Source: Bdellovibrio sp047344985
Lineage (GTDB): Bacteria > Bdellovibrionota > Bdellovibrionia > Bdellovibrionales > Bdellovibrionaceae
Length of the DNA stretch: 64,000 nt
Direction of reading: 5' to 3'
NCBI RefSeq assembly: GCF_047344985.1
Contig: NZ_CP178861.1
Location: 248,001 to 312,000, forward strand
A program made the position numbers and the translations under genes. Below the pieces are notes generated by a model. That model had not been told where the DNA came from. It did not search any database and saw only the letters and a list, made by a program, of their open reading frames with translations. Positions 43,299 through 50,988 of this stretch are shown in pieces; the stretch's first letter is position 1; each line of letters starts with the position of its first letter.

Positions 43299-43646
43299 AT
43301 GGACAACTGGATCATTTATCACAATCCTCAGTGCAGTAAGAGCCGTGAAGTTCTTAGCCTTCTGAAAGATCACAACGTAGAGCCCGAAATCGTGGAGTAT
43401 TTAAAAAGAAATCCCACCGAGGCGGAACTCAGAGATATTATTGAAAAACTGAAGGGGCCTCTCGCCAATATCGTTCGCACAAAAGAAGAGGACTATAAGA
43501 AGCTTAATTTCGATACGAATTCCGTCGAGGAAGTCGTGAAGTATCTTTTAAAGCATCCTCATTTGATGGAAAGACCCATTGTGATCAAAAATGACGAAGC
43601 GGTGATCGGCAGACCGACTGAGGCTATAAAAAAGCTTCTATCTTAA
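43299..43646 (+). CDS. arsC: ArsC-family arsenate reductase (glutaredoxin-type)
   Basis: A 115-residue ArsC-fold protein with C12 in YHNPQCSKSR, the conserved active site. Arginines in the middle (EYLKRNP, NIVRTKEEDY) and late (MERPIVI, IGRPTEA) positions match catalytic arginines of ArsC. No arsB or arsR gene adjoins, so it may serve arsenate resistance as a lone gene or be a YffB-like relative of unknown role. A terminator follows within ten bases. Confidence 0.85.
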   Translation: MDNWIIYHNPQCSKSREVLSLLKDHNVEPEIVEYLKRNPTEAELRDIIEKLKGPLANIVRTKEEDYKKLNFDTNSVEEVVKYLLKHPHLMERPIVIKNDEAVIGRPTEAIKKLLS

Positions 43647-43652
43647 AGAAGC

Positions 43653-43683
43653 AGACCGCGTGAATAGGAATTCGACGCGGTCT
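43653..43683 (+). terminator. Intrinsic terminator after arsC
   Basis: AGACCGCGT (43653-43661) / ACGCGGTCT (43675-43683) with a 13-base loop, followed by TTGATTTTATT. On the minus strand the upstream bases are A-rich, so it may also serve the convergent small exported protein gene. Confidence 0.75.
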
Positions 43684-43689
43684 TTGATT

Positions 43690-43977
43690 TTATTCTTCGT
43701 GCATCATTTTATCATGCATCATCATCGGGCAACCGTCTTTTCCCATATCTTTGCAGGAAGTTTTCATTTCTGCTCGACAATCGTTAACCGCTTTATTGGA
43801 GCGCAGACAGGTCGCCATATTTTCATGCATCTTCGCCATATTCTCGCGTTGAGTGGTTGTCCACTCCATCTTATCCATTTTGCCCATTTTTGTTTTTGAG
43901 TTTTTGTCGCCAGCAGCGTGAGCGAGGGGGCCACTGAGCGAAACTGCCAATACTGTTGCAAAGAAAATAGTTTTCAT
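43690..43977 (-). CDS. Small exported Met/Lys/Cys-rich protein
   Basis: A 95-residue protein from ATG 43977 with AAGGAC upstream. The signal peptide is residues 1-21 (LSGPLAHAAG). The mature part is helical and rich in Lys, Met and Asn. It has about ten methionines after residue 30, three cysteines (MATCLRS, NDCRAE and TSCKDM, plus DGCP) and a histidine/methionine tail ending PMMMHDKMMHEE. That composition suggests metal binding, perhaps copper(I), but no family is recognised. It lies downstream of the Rrf2 regulator with a 94-base gap, and a possible longer reading frame upstream has no ribosome site. Confidence 0.6.
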   Translation of the reverse strand: MKTIFFATVLAVSLSGPLAHAAGDKNSKTKMGKMDKMEWTTTQRENMAKMHENMATCLRSNKAVNDCRAEMKTSCKDMGKDGCPMMMHDKMMHEE

Positions 43978-44071
43978 AAATTGTCCTTTCGAGAAATAAA
44001 CTTTTGAGAAAAGCTTAAATCTCTCTAGGAAAATTGCAGCTTGTATTAAAACAGCTCTGCGTCTGAGCAAT

Positions 44072-44557
44072 TTAACGGCGCGAAGACAGCCACTCAGCAC
44101 TGCGCTGAAGAACATCCTGTGGAACTGAATCAATCACATCTTGGGCCAGCATTTCGAGTGTCATAGACTGAAGTTCTTTTCTCCAGGCGTCGTCAGCTTT
44201 ATTCATGGCCCGAGCGACAACACAGACTCCGGAGATCTTGTCGGATTTTTTTAGGCAAGGGTTGTTTTTGCGAATCTCCATGCAGTTGAAAGTGCGGCGC
44301 CGACCTTCGACAGCTTCTACGATGTCCAAGAAAGAAATATCTTTGGGATGTTTTGCCAATCGATAACCGCCCGTAGGCCCCAGTGTGGTTTGCACGAGGC
44401 CCGCTTGCGCCAAAGATTGGAGAGCTTTGGAAAGATATTCCTTCGGAACTCCATGAAACTCCGCCAGGTCTTTGGTTGAAATGTACTGATCCGGAGGAAG
44501 TCCCGTTAGCACACTACAACAATGAAGAGCCCATTCGACCTGATTGCGAAGTACCAT
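44072..44557 (-). CDS. Rrf2-family regulator with Fe-S-type cysteines
   Basis: A 161-residue winged-helix regulator. The HTH is STKDLAEFHGVPKEYLSKALQSLAQAGLVQ, followed by the wing TTLGPTGGYRLAK. Three cysteines, C92, C101 and C112, have the C-x8-C-x10-C pattern that in IscR/NsrR-type members holds a 2Fe-2S or 4Fe-4S cluster. It follows the AhpD-like gene with a one-base TAATG overlap. A perfect dyad with 11-base arms upstream of that gene is its likely operator. Confidence 0.88.
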   Translation of the reverse strand: MVLRNQVEWALHCCSVLTGLPPDQYISTKDLAEFHGVPKEYLSKALQSLAQAGLVQTTLGPTGGYRLAKHPKDISFLDIVEAVEGRRRTFNCMEIRKNNPCLKKSDKISGVCVVARAMNKADDAWRKELQSMTLEMLAQDVIDSVPQDVLQRSAEWLSSRR

Positions 44558-45036
44558 TATACCAATCCTATTTTATCCACTCCGAAAATTTTATCTAGGG
44601 AGCCGGGTTTGTTTCTGAAGGCCACACCGAAGCGATTCCACATGTTTATAATACCGATTGCAAAGGTCAAATCAGAAAGTTCTTTTTCAGAGAAGAAAGT
44701 GCGAGCTTTGTCGAACTCCGCATCTTCAACGCCCTTGGAATTAAAGCGAGTCAATAGTTCAGCCCACTCCAAGGCCGCTTTCTCTTTCTCGGTAAACAAG
44801 CTGGATTCATGCCATATCGACAAATGATGGATGCGCAGTTCTCGTTCACCTAAAGTGCGGGCTTCTTTGATGTGAAGATCTAAGCAGAACAAACAACCAT
44901 TGAGTTGAGAGACTCGAATCTTCACTAGTTCAATCAAACTTCGATCAATGGAATAATTTTTTTGCGTTTCACTAAGTGCGAGTAAGCTTTGATATGCTTC
45001 TGAAGACAACTGTGGATAATTTAAACGAATGCTCAC
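44557..45036 (-). CDS. Carboxymuconolactone decarboxylase / AhpD-like protein
   Basis: A 159-residue helical protein with the AhpD-type site GCLFCLDLHIKEAR (CxxC and, three residues later, His). This branch commonly acts as an alkylhydroperoxidase. It is the first gene of a two-gene operon with the Rrf2 regulator, so expression is probably tied to redox or nitrosative signals sensed by that regulator. Substrate is unknown. Confidence 0.88.
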   Translation of the reverse strand: MSIRLNYPQLSSEAYQSLLALSETQKNYSIDRSLIELVKIRVSQLNGCLFCLDLHIKEARTLGERELRIHHLSIWHESSLFTEKEKAALEWAELLTRFNSKGVEDAEFDKARTFFSEKELSDLTFAIGIINMWNRFGVAFRNKPGSLDKIFGVDKIGLV

Positions 45037-45056
45037 GGCAGACCTCTTTCTGGTTA

Positions 45057-45081
45057 ATTAAGGATATTATATATCCTTAAT
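45057..45081. promoter_or_regulatory. Rrf2-type palindromic operator
   Basis: ATTAAGGATAT-TAT-ATATCCTTAAT, perfect 11-base arms around three bases, 21-45 bases in front of the AhpD-like start. The AGGATAT/ATATCCT core resembles known Rrf2-family operators, though I cannot verify which member. Confidence 0.75.
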
Positions 45082-45188
45082 AGGATGTAACGCAAGGCCT
45101 CCGTTATTTGTAAGCAACATATTAATTTTATTAGATATTTATACCTTTCTCCGATTTCTAACTGTTTGTGTTTTTACAATAGAAAGCG

Positions 45189-45214
45189 AATATGCAACTT
45201 AATAGTTGCATATT
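45189..45214. promoter_or_regulatory. ArsR-type operator, outer dyad
   Basis: AATATGCAACT (45189-45199) / AGTTGCATATT (45204-45214), perfect 11-base arms and a TAAT centre, about 40 bases before the SRPBCC start. It is a typical site for dimeric winged-helix repressors. Confidence 0.7.
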
Positions 45215-45228
45215 TATAGCTAGGGATT

Positions 45229-45254
45229 ATTATGCATCCAGGAGGTTGCATAAT
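45229..45254. promoter_or_regulatory. Second dyad overlapping ribosome site and start codon
   Basis: ATTATGCA (45229-45236) / TGCATAAT (45247-45254), eight-base arms with a 10-base spacer that holds the AGGAGG ribosome site. The right arm runs into the ATG at 45253. The shared TGCA core suggests a second, weaker site for the same repressor, or an RNA hairpin limiting translation. Confidence 0.5.
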
Positions 45255-45705
45255 GGAAAATCGTATTGAAAAAAAGATTGAACTCAAAGCTCCTGTTGCC
45301 CGAGTTTGGAAAGCTCTTACGGATCACCATGAGTTTGGTGAATGGTTTCGCGTAAAAATTGAAACTCCTTTTGTAGCTGGCAAACCAGCCGTGGGACGCA
45401 TCTTGTATCCGGGTTATGAGCATCTAAAGTGGGAAGTCATCATCCAGAAATTGGAGCCGGAAAGATATTTTTCATTCACTTGGCATCCTTACGCTGTAGA
45501 GCCGGACATTGATTATTCAAAAGAAACTCCGACTCTTGTGGAATTTCATTTGGAAAAGACCGCCCGGGGAACGCTGCTGACGGTGACAGAATCTGGTTTT
45601 GAAAAAGTACCTGCAGATCGACGTGCGTTAGCATTCAGAATGAACGACGGTGGATGGGCTGAGCAAATGAAAAATATCGAGGCTTATCTTGCGCAGAAAT
45701 CATAG
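45253..45705 (+). CDS. SRPBCC (AHSA1/START-type) domain protein
   Basis: A 150-residue helix-grip ligand-binding protein of the AHSA1/polyketide-cyclase superfamily, with the APVARVWKALTDHHEFGEWF opening and the SGFEKV motif common to the branch. The start at 45253 is chosen from AGGAGG seven bases away. A longer frame to 45232 lacks a ribosome site. It overlaps the following ArsR gene by 17 bases, making a classic effector/repressor pair. The ligand is unknown. Confidence 0.85.
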   Translation: MENRIEKKIELKAPVARVWKALTDHHEFGEWFRVKIETPFVAGKPAVGRILYPGYEHLKWEVIIQKLEPERYFSFTWHPYAVEPDIDYSKETPTLVEFHLEKTARGTLLTVTESGFEKVPADRRALAFRMNDGGWAEQMKNIEAYLAQKS

Positions 45706-46009
45706 TGCCGCTGAAGTTTTTGCGGCTTTAGGAGATGAAACGCGCCTTTATCTGGTGAAAAAACTCATCGACGGTGAGTCGCATTCGATTTCAGACCTCG
45801 CGGAAAATTCAAAGATCACTCGGCAGGCTGTCACGAAGCACTTGCGTGTTCTTCAGGATGTGGGACTTGTGAAAAGCATCCGTTTAGGACGAGAAACTCT
45901 TTTTGAACTGGACGCTCGTCCGCTTCGCGATATGCAAGACTATTTGAATTTGATCTCAAGCCAATGGGATGAGTCTCTTCATCGTCTAAAGGCTTTCGTT
46001 GAAAGTTAA
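45689..46009 (+). CDS. ArsR-family winged-helix repressor
   Basis: A 106-residue repressor with FAALGDETRLYLVKKLIDG, the HTH SISDLAENSKITRQAVTKHLRVLQDVGLV and wing SIRLGRETLFEL. It lacks cysteine metal sites, as is usual for ArsR proteins paired with SRPBCC genes. It starts with TTG 45689 inside the SRPBCC gene, so translation is coupled. Two dyads in front of the operon are its likely targets. Confidence 0.87.
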   Translation: MRRNHSAAEVFAALGDETRLYLVKKLIDGESHSISDLAENSKITRQAVTKHLRVLQDVGLVKSIRLGRETLFELDARPLRDMQDYLNLISSQWDESLHRLKAFVES

Positions 46010-46450
46010 CTATTCAAAGTGAACCTGATCTTCGGCCACTTTTTCATTATTAACGTGAACGGTGTAGTAGATTGGGCAAGCTTTGGAAAGCATGGCTGCG
46101 GTTCCGCTGTACTGATGAGTTGAACGCTTGGCCGCTTCAATGACCTTGGTTGGATCCACAGAGGCTCCGTTTACAAAATAGCTCAAATCAATACGTGAAA
46201 AGACTTTGGGATGTTTGTCGGTCAAGGGAGCTTTTGCTTCCAACTCAAGACTGTCATAAGTCACTTGAAATTTCGCCAATAAGTCGATGACGTCAGTGCC
46301 GGTGCAACCGCAAAGAGCTGAAAGAATAAGTTCTTTAGGTGACGGACCCTGGGCCTTCACCTCCGGCGGAGTCACGTCGATGTCCCCATGCATTCCTCGA
46401 ACGTCAAATTGGAAATGGTGTCCGTCTAGTTTTTTTATTCTTGCCCGCAT
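46010..46450 (-). CDS. OsmC-family protein (second copy)
   Basis: A 146-residue OsmC/Ohr-fold protein with the peroxidatic cysteine in SALCGCTGTDVID and the second in LSKACPIYYTV. It starts MRARIKKLDGHHFQFDVRG, the YhfA-like branch. Its stop directly abuts the ArsR stop. It is divergent from the 7TM histidine kinase. Together with the copy at 24246 it gives the strain two OsmC-like peroxidases. Confidence 0.85.
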   Translation of the reverse strand: MRARIKKLDGHHFQFDVRGMHGDIDVTPPEVKAQGPSPKELILSALCGCTGTDVIDLLAKFQVTYDSLELEAKAPLTDKHPKVFSRIDLSYFVNGASVDPTKVIEAAKRSTHQYSGTAAMLSKACPIYYTVHVNNEKVAEDQVHFE

Positions 46451-46508
46451 AAGTCCCTCTCTCTAGGGAAAGTTTGAACGAAGTTGGGAAACATGTAAAA
46501 ATATTTTC

Positions 46509-48236
46509 ATGTTTCTTGTGACATATTGTTCAATCATTTTGACGTTGGTTCTTTGTGCCGTTTTAGCGGTAAAGATCTGGCCCTATAGACGATCTTTTTT
46601 GCATCGAATTCTTTTGATCAATCAGGTTATCTACGTCCTTTGGATGTTCTTGCTTTTACTTATCTTCGTTGTTGATGATTTCGACACGCGAGCATTTTTA
46701 ACGAGACTTCGTCCTGCCTTGGTTGCAATTGTGCCGCCAAACTGGTTTTTAATGGCATGGGTTGTCTTTTATCGGGAACACTGGGAGAGGTGGAAAAAGT
46801 GGTCATTTCTTCTTTATGTCATTCCTGTCGTCACCATAGTCTCCTCGATTGCAGCCCTGCTGAATTTTCCTTTTGCAGGGAAACTAATACTTTATAATTT
46901 TGCCGAAATGCCTGGAAACTTCGGTTTTCTCAGTTACAGCTTCGGTCCGGTTATGTTTATTTTCCTGAAGTATTCCATCTTCTGTTTGTCAGGAATCTAT
47001 ATTTTTTATTTTCTCACAATCTTTCAGAAGAAAGGTGTGATGCGAAGATACGCCATTCTTTTTGCCCTGGGCGGATTGTTTCATATTAGCAAAGAGATTT
47101 ACGCCCGCTACATCATTAAAGACATGTTCATGATGCAGTTAAGTTCGGCATATGCATGGCCAATGGCTTTCATGTTTTATTTTGTGGTGACTCGTTTGGA
47201 ATTTTTAGACATCAAAACTTTGGCGCAAGAACGTGTGTTTAAAGATTTACCTAGTCCTGTGATCACCTTGACCGCCCGAGGGGAGCTTTGGGATTTGAAT
47301 CACGCGGCTTACCAGCTTTTGAATTTACACAATCGAGATCTGGGAAAGCCGGCCCGAAATTATAAAACTCTCGAAAAAATCATTGAAAATCCTGATACGG
47401 TAGAGATCGCCGACAAAACTTATCAGATTTTCTATCACGGCATTAAGGATTCCACCGGAGAACATAAAGCTTCGGTTTACGTCTTAAATGACGTCGATCG
47501 GATCATGGAACTATATCGGGATTTGGAGGAAAGTAACGCGATCTTACGCGAGCTCAATACCGAGATTCTGCGAATGACGGATTTCAACCGTCGCATCCAG
47601 ACTGTTCTTTCTCACGATATGACGGGAGCTTTATCTTCGGTCAATATTCTTTTGCGAAATACTCGTGAGCTTGCAGAAGCAAAACAGCAGCAGGACCTGG
47701 TTTCAAGGTTAGAAACGATTCAGCAGGCAAACTATGGCGCCGTTTCACTTTTGAGAAATATTCTAGCTTGGACTCAAGACGAAGACCATCTTGAGACGCA
47801 AGATCTTGAAGCTTGTTTGGATGCGGCTTGGTCGCAATTGTCGCCGCAGATTTTGCAAAAAAATATACAATTGCAAAAAACAATTCCTACGAAAGGTCTT
47901 AGTGTTAAGTGTTCTCGCTTTGCGATCGAATCTATCTTTAGAAACCTTTTATCCAATGCCATCCGTTACAGTCCGTCACAGTCCCTTATTGAAGTTTCAT
48001 TGTTCGCCCGAGAGAACTTTGTAGAGATCCTGGTTGCTGATAAAGGAAGAGGTATGACGGCAGAAACGGTAAACCAAATTCTCAACCGGGGCCGTCAAAG
48101 GCAAATCGGTGAGGAGGGTTTTGGCTTGGGTATGAACTTCACTTTAGGGTTTATCGAAAAGATTCATGGGCAGATTTCCATCGATTCGAGCGTTGATCAT
48201 GGTACGACTGTAAGAGTTTTGTTGCCGACGTCTTAA
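46509..48236 (+). CDS. Membrane histidine kinase with seven-helix N-terminal sensor
   Basis: A 575-residue sensor kinase. Seven or so helices fill residues 1-235 (7TM sensor like HisKA_7TM or 7TMR-DISM). A PAS-like stretch of about 120 residues follows. The kinase core has H369 in VLSHDMTGALSS, the N-box RNLLSNAIRY, G1 DKGRGM and G2 GFGLGMNF. There is no response regulator next door, so it is an orphan kinase. The G1 motif has DKGRG where DxGxG is usual. Confidence 0.88.
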   Translation: MFLVTYCSIILTLVLCAVLAVKIWPYRRSFLHRILLINQVIYVLWMFLLLLIFVVDDFDTRAFLTRLRPALVAIVPPNWFLMAWVVFYREHWERWKKWSFLLYVIPVVTIVSSIAALLNFPFAGKLILYNFAEMPGNFGFLSYSFGPVMFIFLKYSIFCLSGIYIFYFLTIFQKKGVMRRYAILFALGGLFHISKEIYARYIIKDMFMMQLSSAYAWPMAFMFYFVVTRLEFLDIKTLAQERVFKDLPSPVITLTARGELWDLNHAAYQLLNLHNRDLGKPARNYKTLEKIIENPDTVEIADKTYQIFYHGIKDSTGEHKASVYVLNDVDRIMELYRDLEESNAILRELNTEILRMTDFNRRIQTVLSHDMTGALSSVNILLRNTRELAEAKQQQDLVSRLETIQQANYGAVSLLRNILAWTQDEDHLETQDLEACLDAAWSQLSPQILQKNIQLQKTIPTKGLSVKCSRFAIESIFRNLLSNAIRYSPSQSLIEVSLFARENFVEILVADKGRGMTAETVNQILNRGRQRQIGEEGFGLGMNFTLGFIEKIHGQISIDSSVDHGTTVRVLLPTS

Positions 48237-48272
48237 AATTATCGTGAGATATACAAAAGGAGACTTTTCATC

Positions 48273-48665
48273 ATGAAAGCCAAACTACCAATGATTGCAC
48301 GTATTCTTTTGGGTCTGATCTTTTTTGTATTCGGCCTAGCTGGACTTTTTAACTTGATTCCGCCTCCACCAGATCTTCCTGAACGTCTTGTGACTTTTAA
48401 TACGGGTCTTGCGGCTTCTGGTTACTTCTTCACGCTTTTAAAATTAACTGAGAGTGTGTGTGGTTTCCTTCTTTTGGCTGGATGGTTTGTTCCATTGGCA
48501 CTTGTCGTCCTTGCGCCAATTGTTTTGAACATCTTCCTTGTTCACGCATTCATGGCACCAAGTGGAGTTCCATTGGCTGTTATTATGGGACTTTTGATGA
48601 TCTATCTTGCGTTCTTTGCTCAACCATATTCTTCAACAGTGAAGCAGTTGTTTAAGCGCAAATAA
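48273..48665 (+). CDS. DoxX-family membrane protein
   Basis: A 130-residue four-helix membrane protein of the DoxX/DoxD family, often an accessory to quinone-linked or redox enzymes. The N-terminus PMIARILLGLIFFVFGLAGLFNL and the KLTESVCGFLLLAGWFVPLAL segment are diagnostic. A terminator follows. A second DoxX-like gene lies at 50989. Function here is unknown. Confidence 0.85.
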   Translation: MKAKLPMIARILLGLIFFVFGLAGLFNLIPPPPDLPERLVTFNTGLAASGYFFTLLKLTESVCGFLLLAGWFVPLALVVLAPIVLNIFLVHAFMAPSGVPLAVIMGLLMIYLAFFAQPYSSTVKQLFKRK

Positions 48666-48687
48666 TTTTCAGGCAAATGAAGTGAAG

Positions 48688-48720
48688 AGGCATGGGGTCA
48701 TTCCTGTGCCTTTTTTATTT
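48688..48720 (+). terminator. Terminator between DoxX and HxlR regulator genes
   Basis: Nine-pair stem AGGCATGGG / CCTGTGCCT (two G-T pairs) with a six-base loop, followed by TTTTTATTT. The T run overlaps the 3' end of the convergent HxlR gene. Confidence 0.75.
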
Positions 48721-49164
48721 CTCCAGATAGTATTTCACGATAGCTTCGCCGCGCAGAACCTTCTCGCGAACCTCTTCGCTGATTTTTCGATTGTTCTTTT
48801 TGATAAGCTCTACCAATTTAGGAATTCTATGGGCTTCGGAATGTCGATCGTACTTGGAACTCCATAAAACCATTTCAAATAACAATGGAATTAAGTCCAA
48901 ACCTTTTTCCGTTAGGGAATAGGAATCCTTTCTGGCATCTTCGGTGCTAGGTTCTTTTTTGAGAATACCATTTTCGAGAAGTTGTTCTAAGCGCGAAGCC
49001 AGGATATTTGTGGCGAATCCTTCTTCGGATTTCAGAAATTCACCATAGGTTCTTTTTCCTCGAAAGACGATGTCTCGAAGAATAAGAAGGGTCCACTTGT
49101 CACCAAAGGCTTCCAGCCCAAAATTGATCGGACAGTGAGAGCGCAATTGTTTCTTTTTTACCAT
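48715..49164 (-). CDS. HxlR-family winged-helix regulator
   Basis: A 149-residue regulator of the HxlR/MarR-like group, which often senses redox or electrophilic compounds. Typical features are CPINFGLEAFGDKWTLLILRDIVFRGKRTYGEF, the HTH FATNILASRLEQLLENGILKK and the DSYSLTEKGLDLIPLL end. It has one cysteine, C11. It is divergent from an SRPBCC gene, with a dyad in the shared 76-base region. Confidence 0.88.
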   Translation of the reverse strand: MVKKKQLRSHCPINFGLEAFGDKWTLLILRDIVFRGKRTYGEFLKSEEGFATNILASRLEQLLENGILKKEPSTEDARKDSYSLTEKGLDLIPLLFEMVLWSSKYDRHSEAHRIPKLVELIKKNNRKISEEVREKVLRGEAIVKYYLEK

Positions 49165-49184
49165 GTCGAGACCATTTTATGAAA

Positions 49185-49207
49185 TTCACTTGCAAAAAGC
49201 AAGTGAA
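49185..49207. promoter_or_regulatory. HxlR-type operator
   Basis: TTCACTTGC-AAAAA-GCAAGTGAA, perfect nine-base arms around five A residues, midway between the HxlR and SRPBCC genes. It is positioned to act on both promoters. Confidence 0.7.
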
Positions 49208-49240
49208 ATATTTTACCTTAAAAGTACGAAGGAGTTATCT

Positions 49241-49699
49241 ATGGCAAATATTATTCATAGAGTCGGTATCAAAGCACAGGTTCACGATGTTTATAAGGCA
49301 TTGACAACGTTAGAAGGTCTTTCTAATTGGTGGACACGCGAAGTTTCCGGAGCTGCAGATGAAGGTAAAGAAATAGTCTTTGTTTTCAAAACTCCTTCAG
49401 GGGAAGTGAAGGGTTCCATGCGTATGAAGGTGATGAAACAATCTCAAGATCGTACGGTGCAGTGGCGTTGTACAGAAGGTCCTGCGGAGTGGATCGGCAC
49501 GGATATCACCTTTGATCTTTCCCAACAAGGTGAATACGCCATCGTGCTTTTCGGTCACCGTAATTGGAAAGAAGAAGTCGAGTTCATGGGTCATTGTAGT
49601 ATGAAATGGGCCATTTTTATGATGAGCCTTAAAGACTTGGTCGAAAAAGGAAAAGGCCAACCTTCACCTGTTGATGTGAAGATTGATAACTGGAATTAG
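49241..49699 (+). CDS. SRPBCC (AHSA1-like) domain protein
   Basis: A 152-residue member of the same helix-grip superfamily as the gene at 45253, with the opening VGIKAQVHDVYKALTTLEGLSNWWT. The start at 49241 follows AAGGAG. The frame extends upstream into the promoter region to 49163, which is rejected. It is most likely regulated by the adjacent HxlR protein through the dyad at 49185-49207. Confidence 0.82.
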   Translation: MANIIHRVGIKAQVHDVYKALTTLEGLSNWWTREVSGAADEGKEIVFVFKTPSGEVKGSMRMKVMKQSQDRTVQWRCTEGPAEWIGTDITFDLSQQGEYAIVLFGHRNWKEEVEFMGHCSMKWAIFMMSLKDLVEKGKGQPSPVDVKIDNWN

Positions 49700-49708
49700 T
49701 AAATAAGA

Positions 49709-49736
49709 TGGAAGGAGAATTTTTCTTCTCCTTCCA
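49709..49736. terminator. Hairpin between convergent genes
   Basis: Eleven-base stem TGGAAGGAGAA / TTCTCCTTCCA with a loop of six bases, mostly T. The following sequence on the plus strand is only mildly T-rich. It probably terminates the SRPBCC transcript and could serve the minus-strand gene as well. Confidence 0.55.
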
Positions 49737-49746
49737 GACGATCTCT

Positions 49747-50352
49747 TTATTTTACAATATTCGCGCACAATGAATTATCAACAGCCGTTAAGACGCTTGT
49801 CGTTGGTTGCGCATTTTCTTCGCCGATACCGTGAAGATTTAATATCTCGTAATAGTCATCAGCTCTCATGCAAACTGCACTCGAACTGTCCATCACTCCA
49901 TTTGGATACTTCCAGAAATATGATTGCACATCGACGGTTGTGATCTCGTAGTGGATCAGGCCGTCGTTAGGCAAAGATTGTTTCCATTTATTCAGAGCAC
50001 CAGCGCAGATATCTGGAGTCGCATCATAAACTCCGGGATCTCTAGGAAGATTTGCTAGAGGATTTAATCCATAGTCTGAATAATTTAATGCATTTGGTGC
50101 CACGAGCGGAAAGATAACACGAAAGCGACACTGATGACCTGGGACCTGATCGACAGTGTCAGCACCGCAATCATAGGACGTATCCGGATCGCAAGCGGGT
50201 GGACGCCATTCGACAGTAAATGACGTTTGTATTTCATTTTGTGAAAAGACGCCGGTCTTGCGCGAAACAACAATCGTCTCTGCAGCAAAAGCAGAGTGCG
50301 AAAACATTAGCGCTAGTAAAAACATTGTGAGAGTGGATTTTTTGTAAGACAC
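49747..50352 (-). CDS. Exported hypothetical protein
   Basis: A 201-residue protein with a signal peptide (MFLLALMFSHSAFAAE, cleavage near 23). It has six cysteines in the mature part (PPACDPD, SYDCGAD, GHQCRFR, PDICAG, AVCMRAD and SLCANIV), consistent with disulfides. No domain is recognised. Sequence is neutral to acidic and mostly beta-like. Confidence 0.65.
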   Translation of the reverse strand: MSYKKSTLTMFLLALMFSHSAFAAETIVVSRKTGVFSQNEIQTSFTVEWRPPACDPDTSYDCGADTVDQVPGHQCRFRVIFPLVAPNALNYSDYGLNPLANLPRDPGVYDATPDICAGALNKWKQSLPNDGLIHYEITTVDVQSYFWKYPNGVMDSSSAVCMRADDYYEILNLHGIGEENAQPTTSVLTAVDNSLCANIVK

Positions 50353-50407
50353 AGAAACCTCCTGGCAAATGCCGTGAATGAGGTTTCTTTCATCCTTTGA
50401 TTTTTAC

Positions 50408-50448
50408 GGATCTGGCCGGGAAAGAAACTCGGCAAGACATCCAGATCC
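50408..50448. repeat. Nested inverted repeat in a 225-base gene-free gap
   Basis: The outer arms GGATCTGG / CCAGATCC (50408-50415, 50441-50448) enclose a second pair GCCG / CGGC (50415-50418, 50430-50433). The gap 50353-50577 lies between an exported protein gene and the DUF1801 gene. I find no convincing gene in it. The structure could be part of the leader of the DUF1801 gene. Confidence 0.4.
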
Positions 50449-50577
50449 AACATCAAATTCGTAACTCTTTATACCCTAGACGCCATTTTAATGAAATAGG
50501 GTTCTGCGAAGCGCTGAAAACAATTCAACTTTATAGCGAACAAGGGGTATTGTTAAAGTCATCTGTGGAGCTAACTT

Positions 50578-50988
50578 ATGAAAAAGACTGAATCATCTAA
50601 AGACGTTTCTCCTGCCAAAATGATTGACGCTAGAATCAAAGAGCTTGGCGACTGGCGCGGTAAAATGCTGAGTCAAATCCGTAAAATCGTTAAAGCCGCT
50701 GAGCCGGACATTGTTGAGGAATGGAAATGGAGAGGTGTTCCTGTATGGGAATACAATGGAATCATCTGCACTGGTGAAACCTATAAAAGTGTTGTGAAGA
50801 TGACTTTTGTCAAAGGCGCTTCTTTAAAAGATCCTTCGGGACTTTTCAATTCAAGTCTTGAAGGAAACACAAGACGAGCCATTGATTTTCAAGAGGGTGA
50901 TAAGATCAACGAAAAAGCCTTGAAGGCTCTTATTAAAGAAGCCGTGGCTTTGAATTCTGCGAAAAAATCCAAAGCCAAAGCTAAATAA
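50578..50988 (+). CDS. DUF1801 domain protein
   Basis: A 136-residue protein with the DUF1801 signature: DWRGKMLSQIRKIVKAAEPDIVEEWKWRGVPVWEYNGIIC, then SVVKMTFVKGASLKDPSGLFN. The C-terminal tail is Lys/Ala-rich (KKSKAKAK). The fold resembles YdhG/YjbR-like proteins, of unknown function. Its neighbours include other families commonly found together in soil bacteria (DoxX, YciI, SRPBCC, ECF41), so a linked stress role is possible. Its stop codon abuts the DoxX-like gene. Confidence 0.8.
   Translation: MKKTESSKDVSPAKMIDARIKELGDWRGKMLSQIRKIVKAAEPDIVEEWKWRGVPVWEYNGIICTGETYKSVVKMTFVKGASLKDPSGLFNSSLEGNTRRAIDFQEGDKINEKALKALIKEAVALNSAKKSKAKAK

Noticed and set aside
50397..50591. 64-codon frame in the gap before the DUF1801 gene
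   Set aside because: It overlaps the nested inverted repeat and the DUF1801 start, lacks a good ribosome site, and its product looks random.
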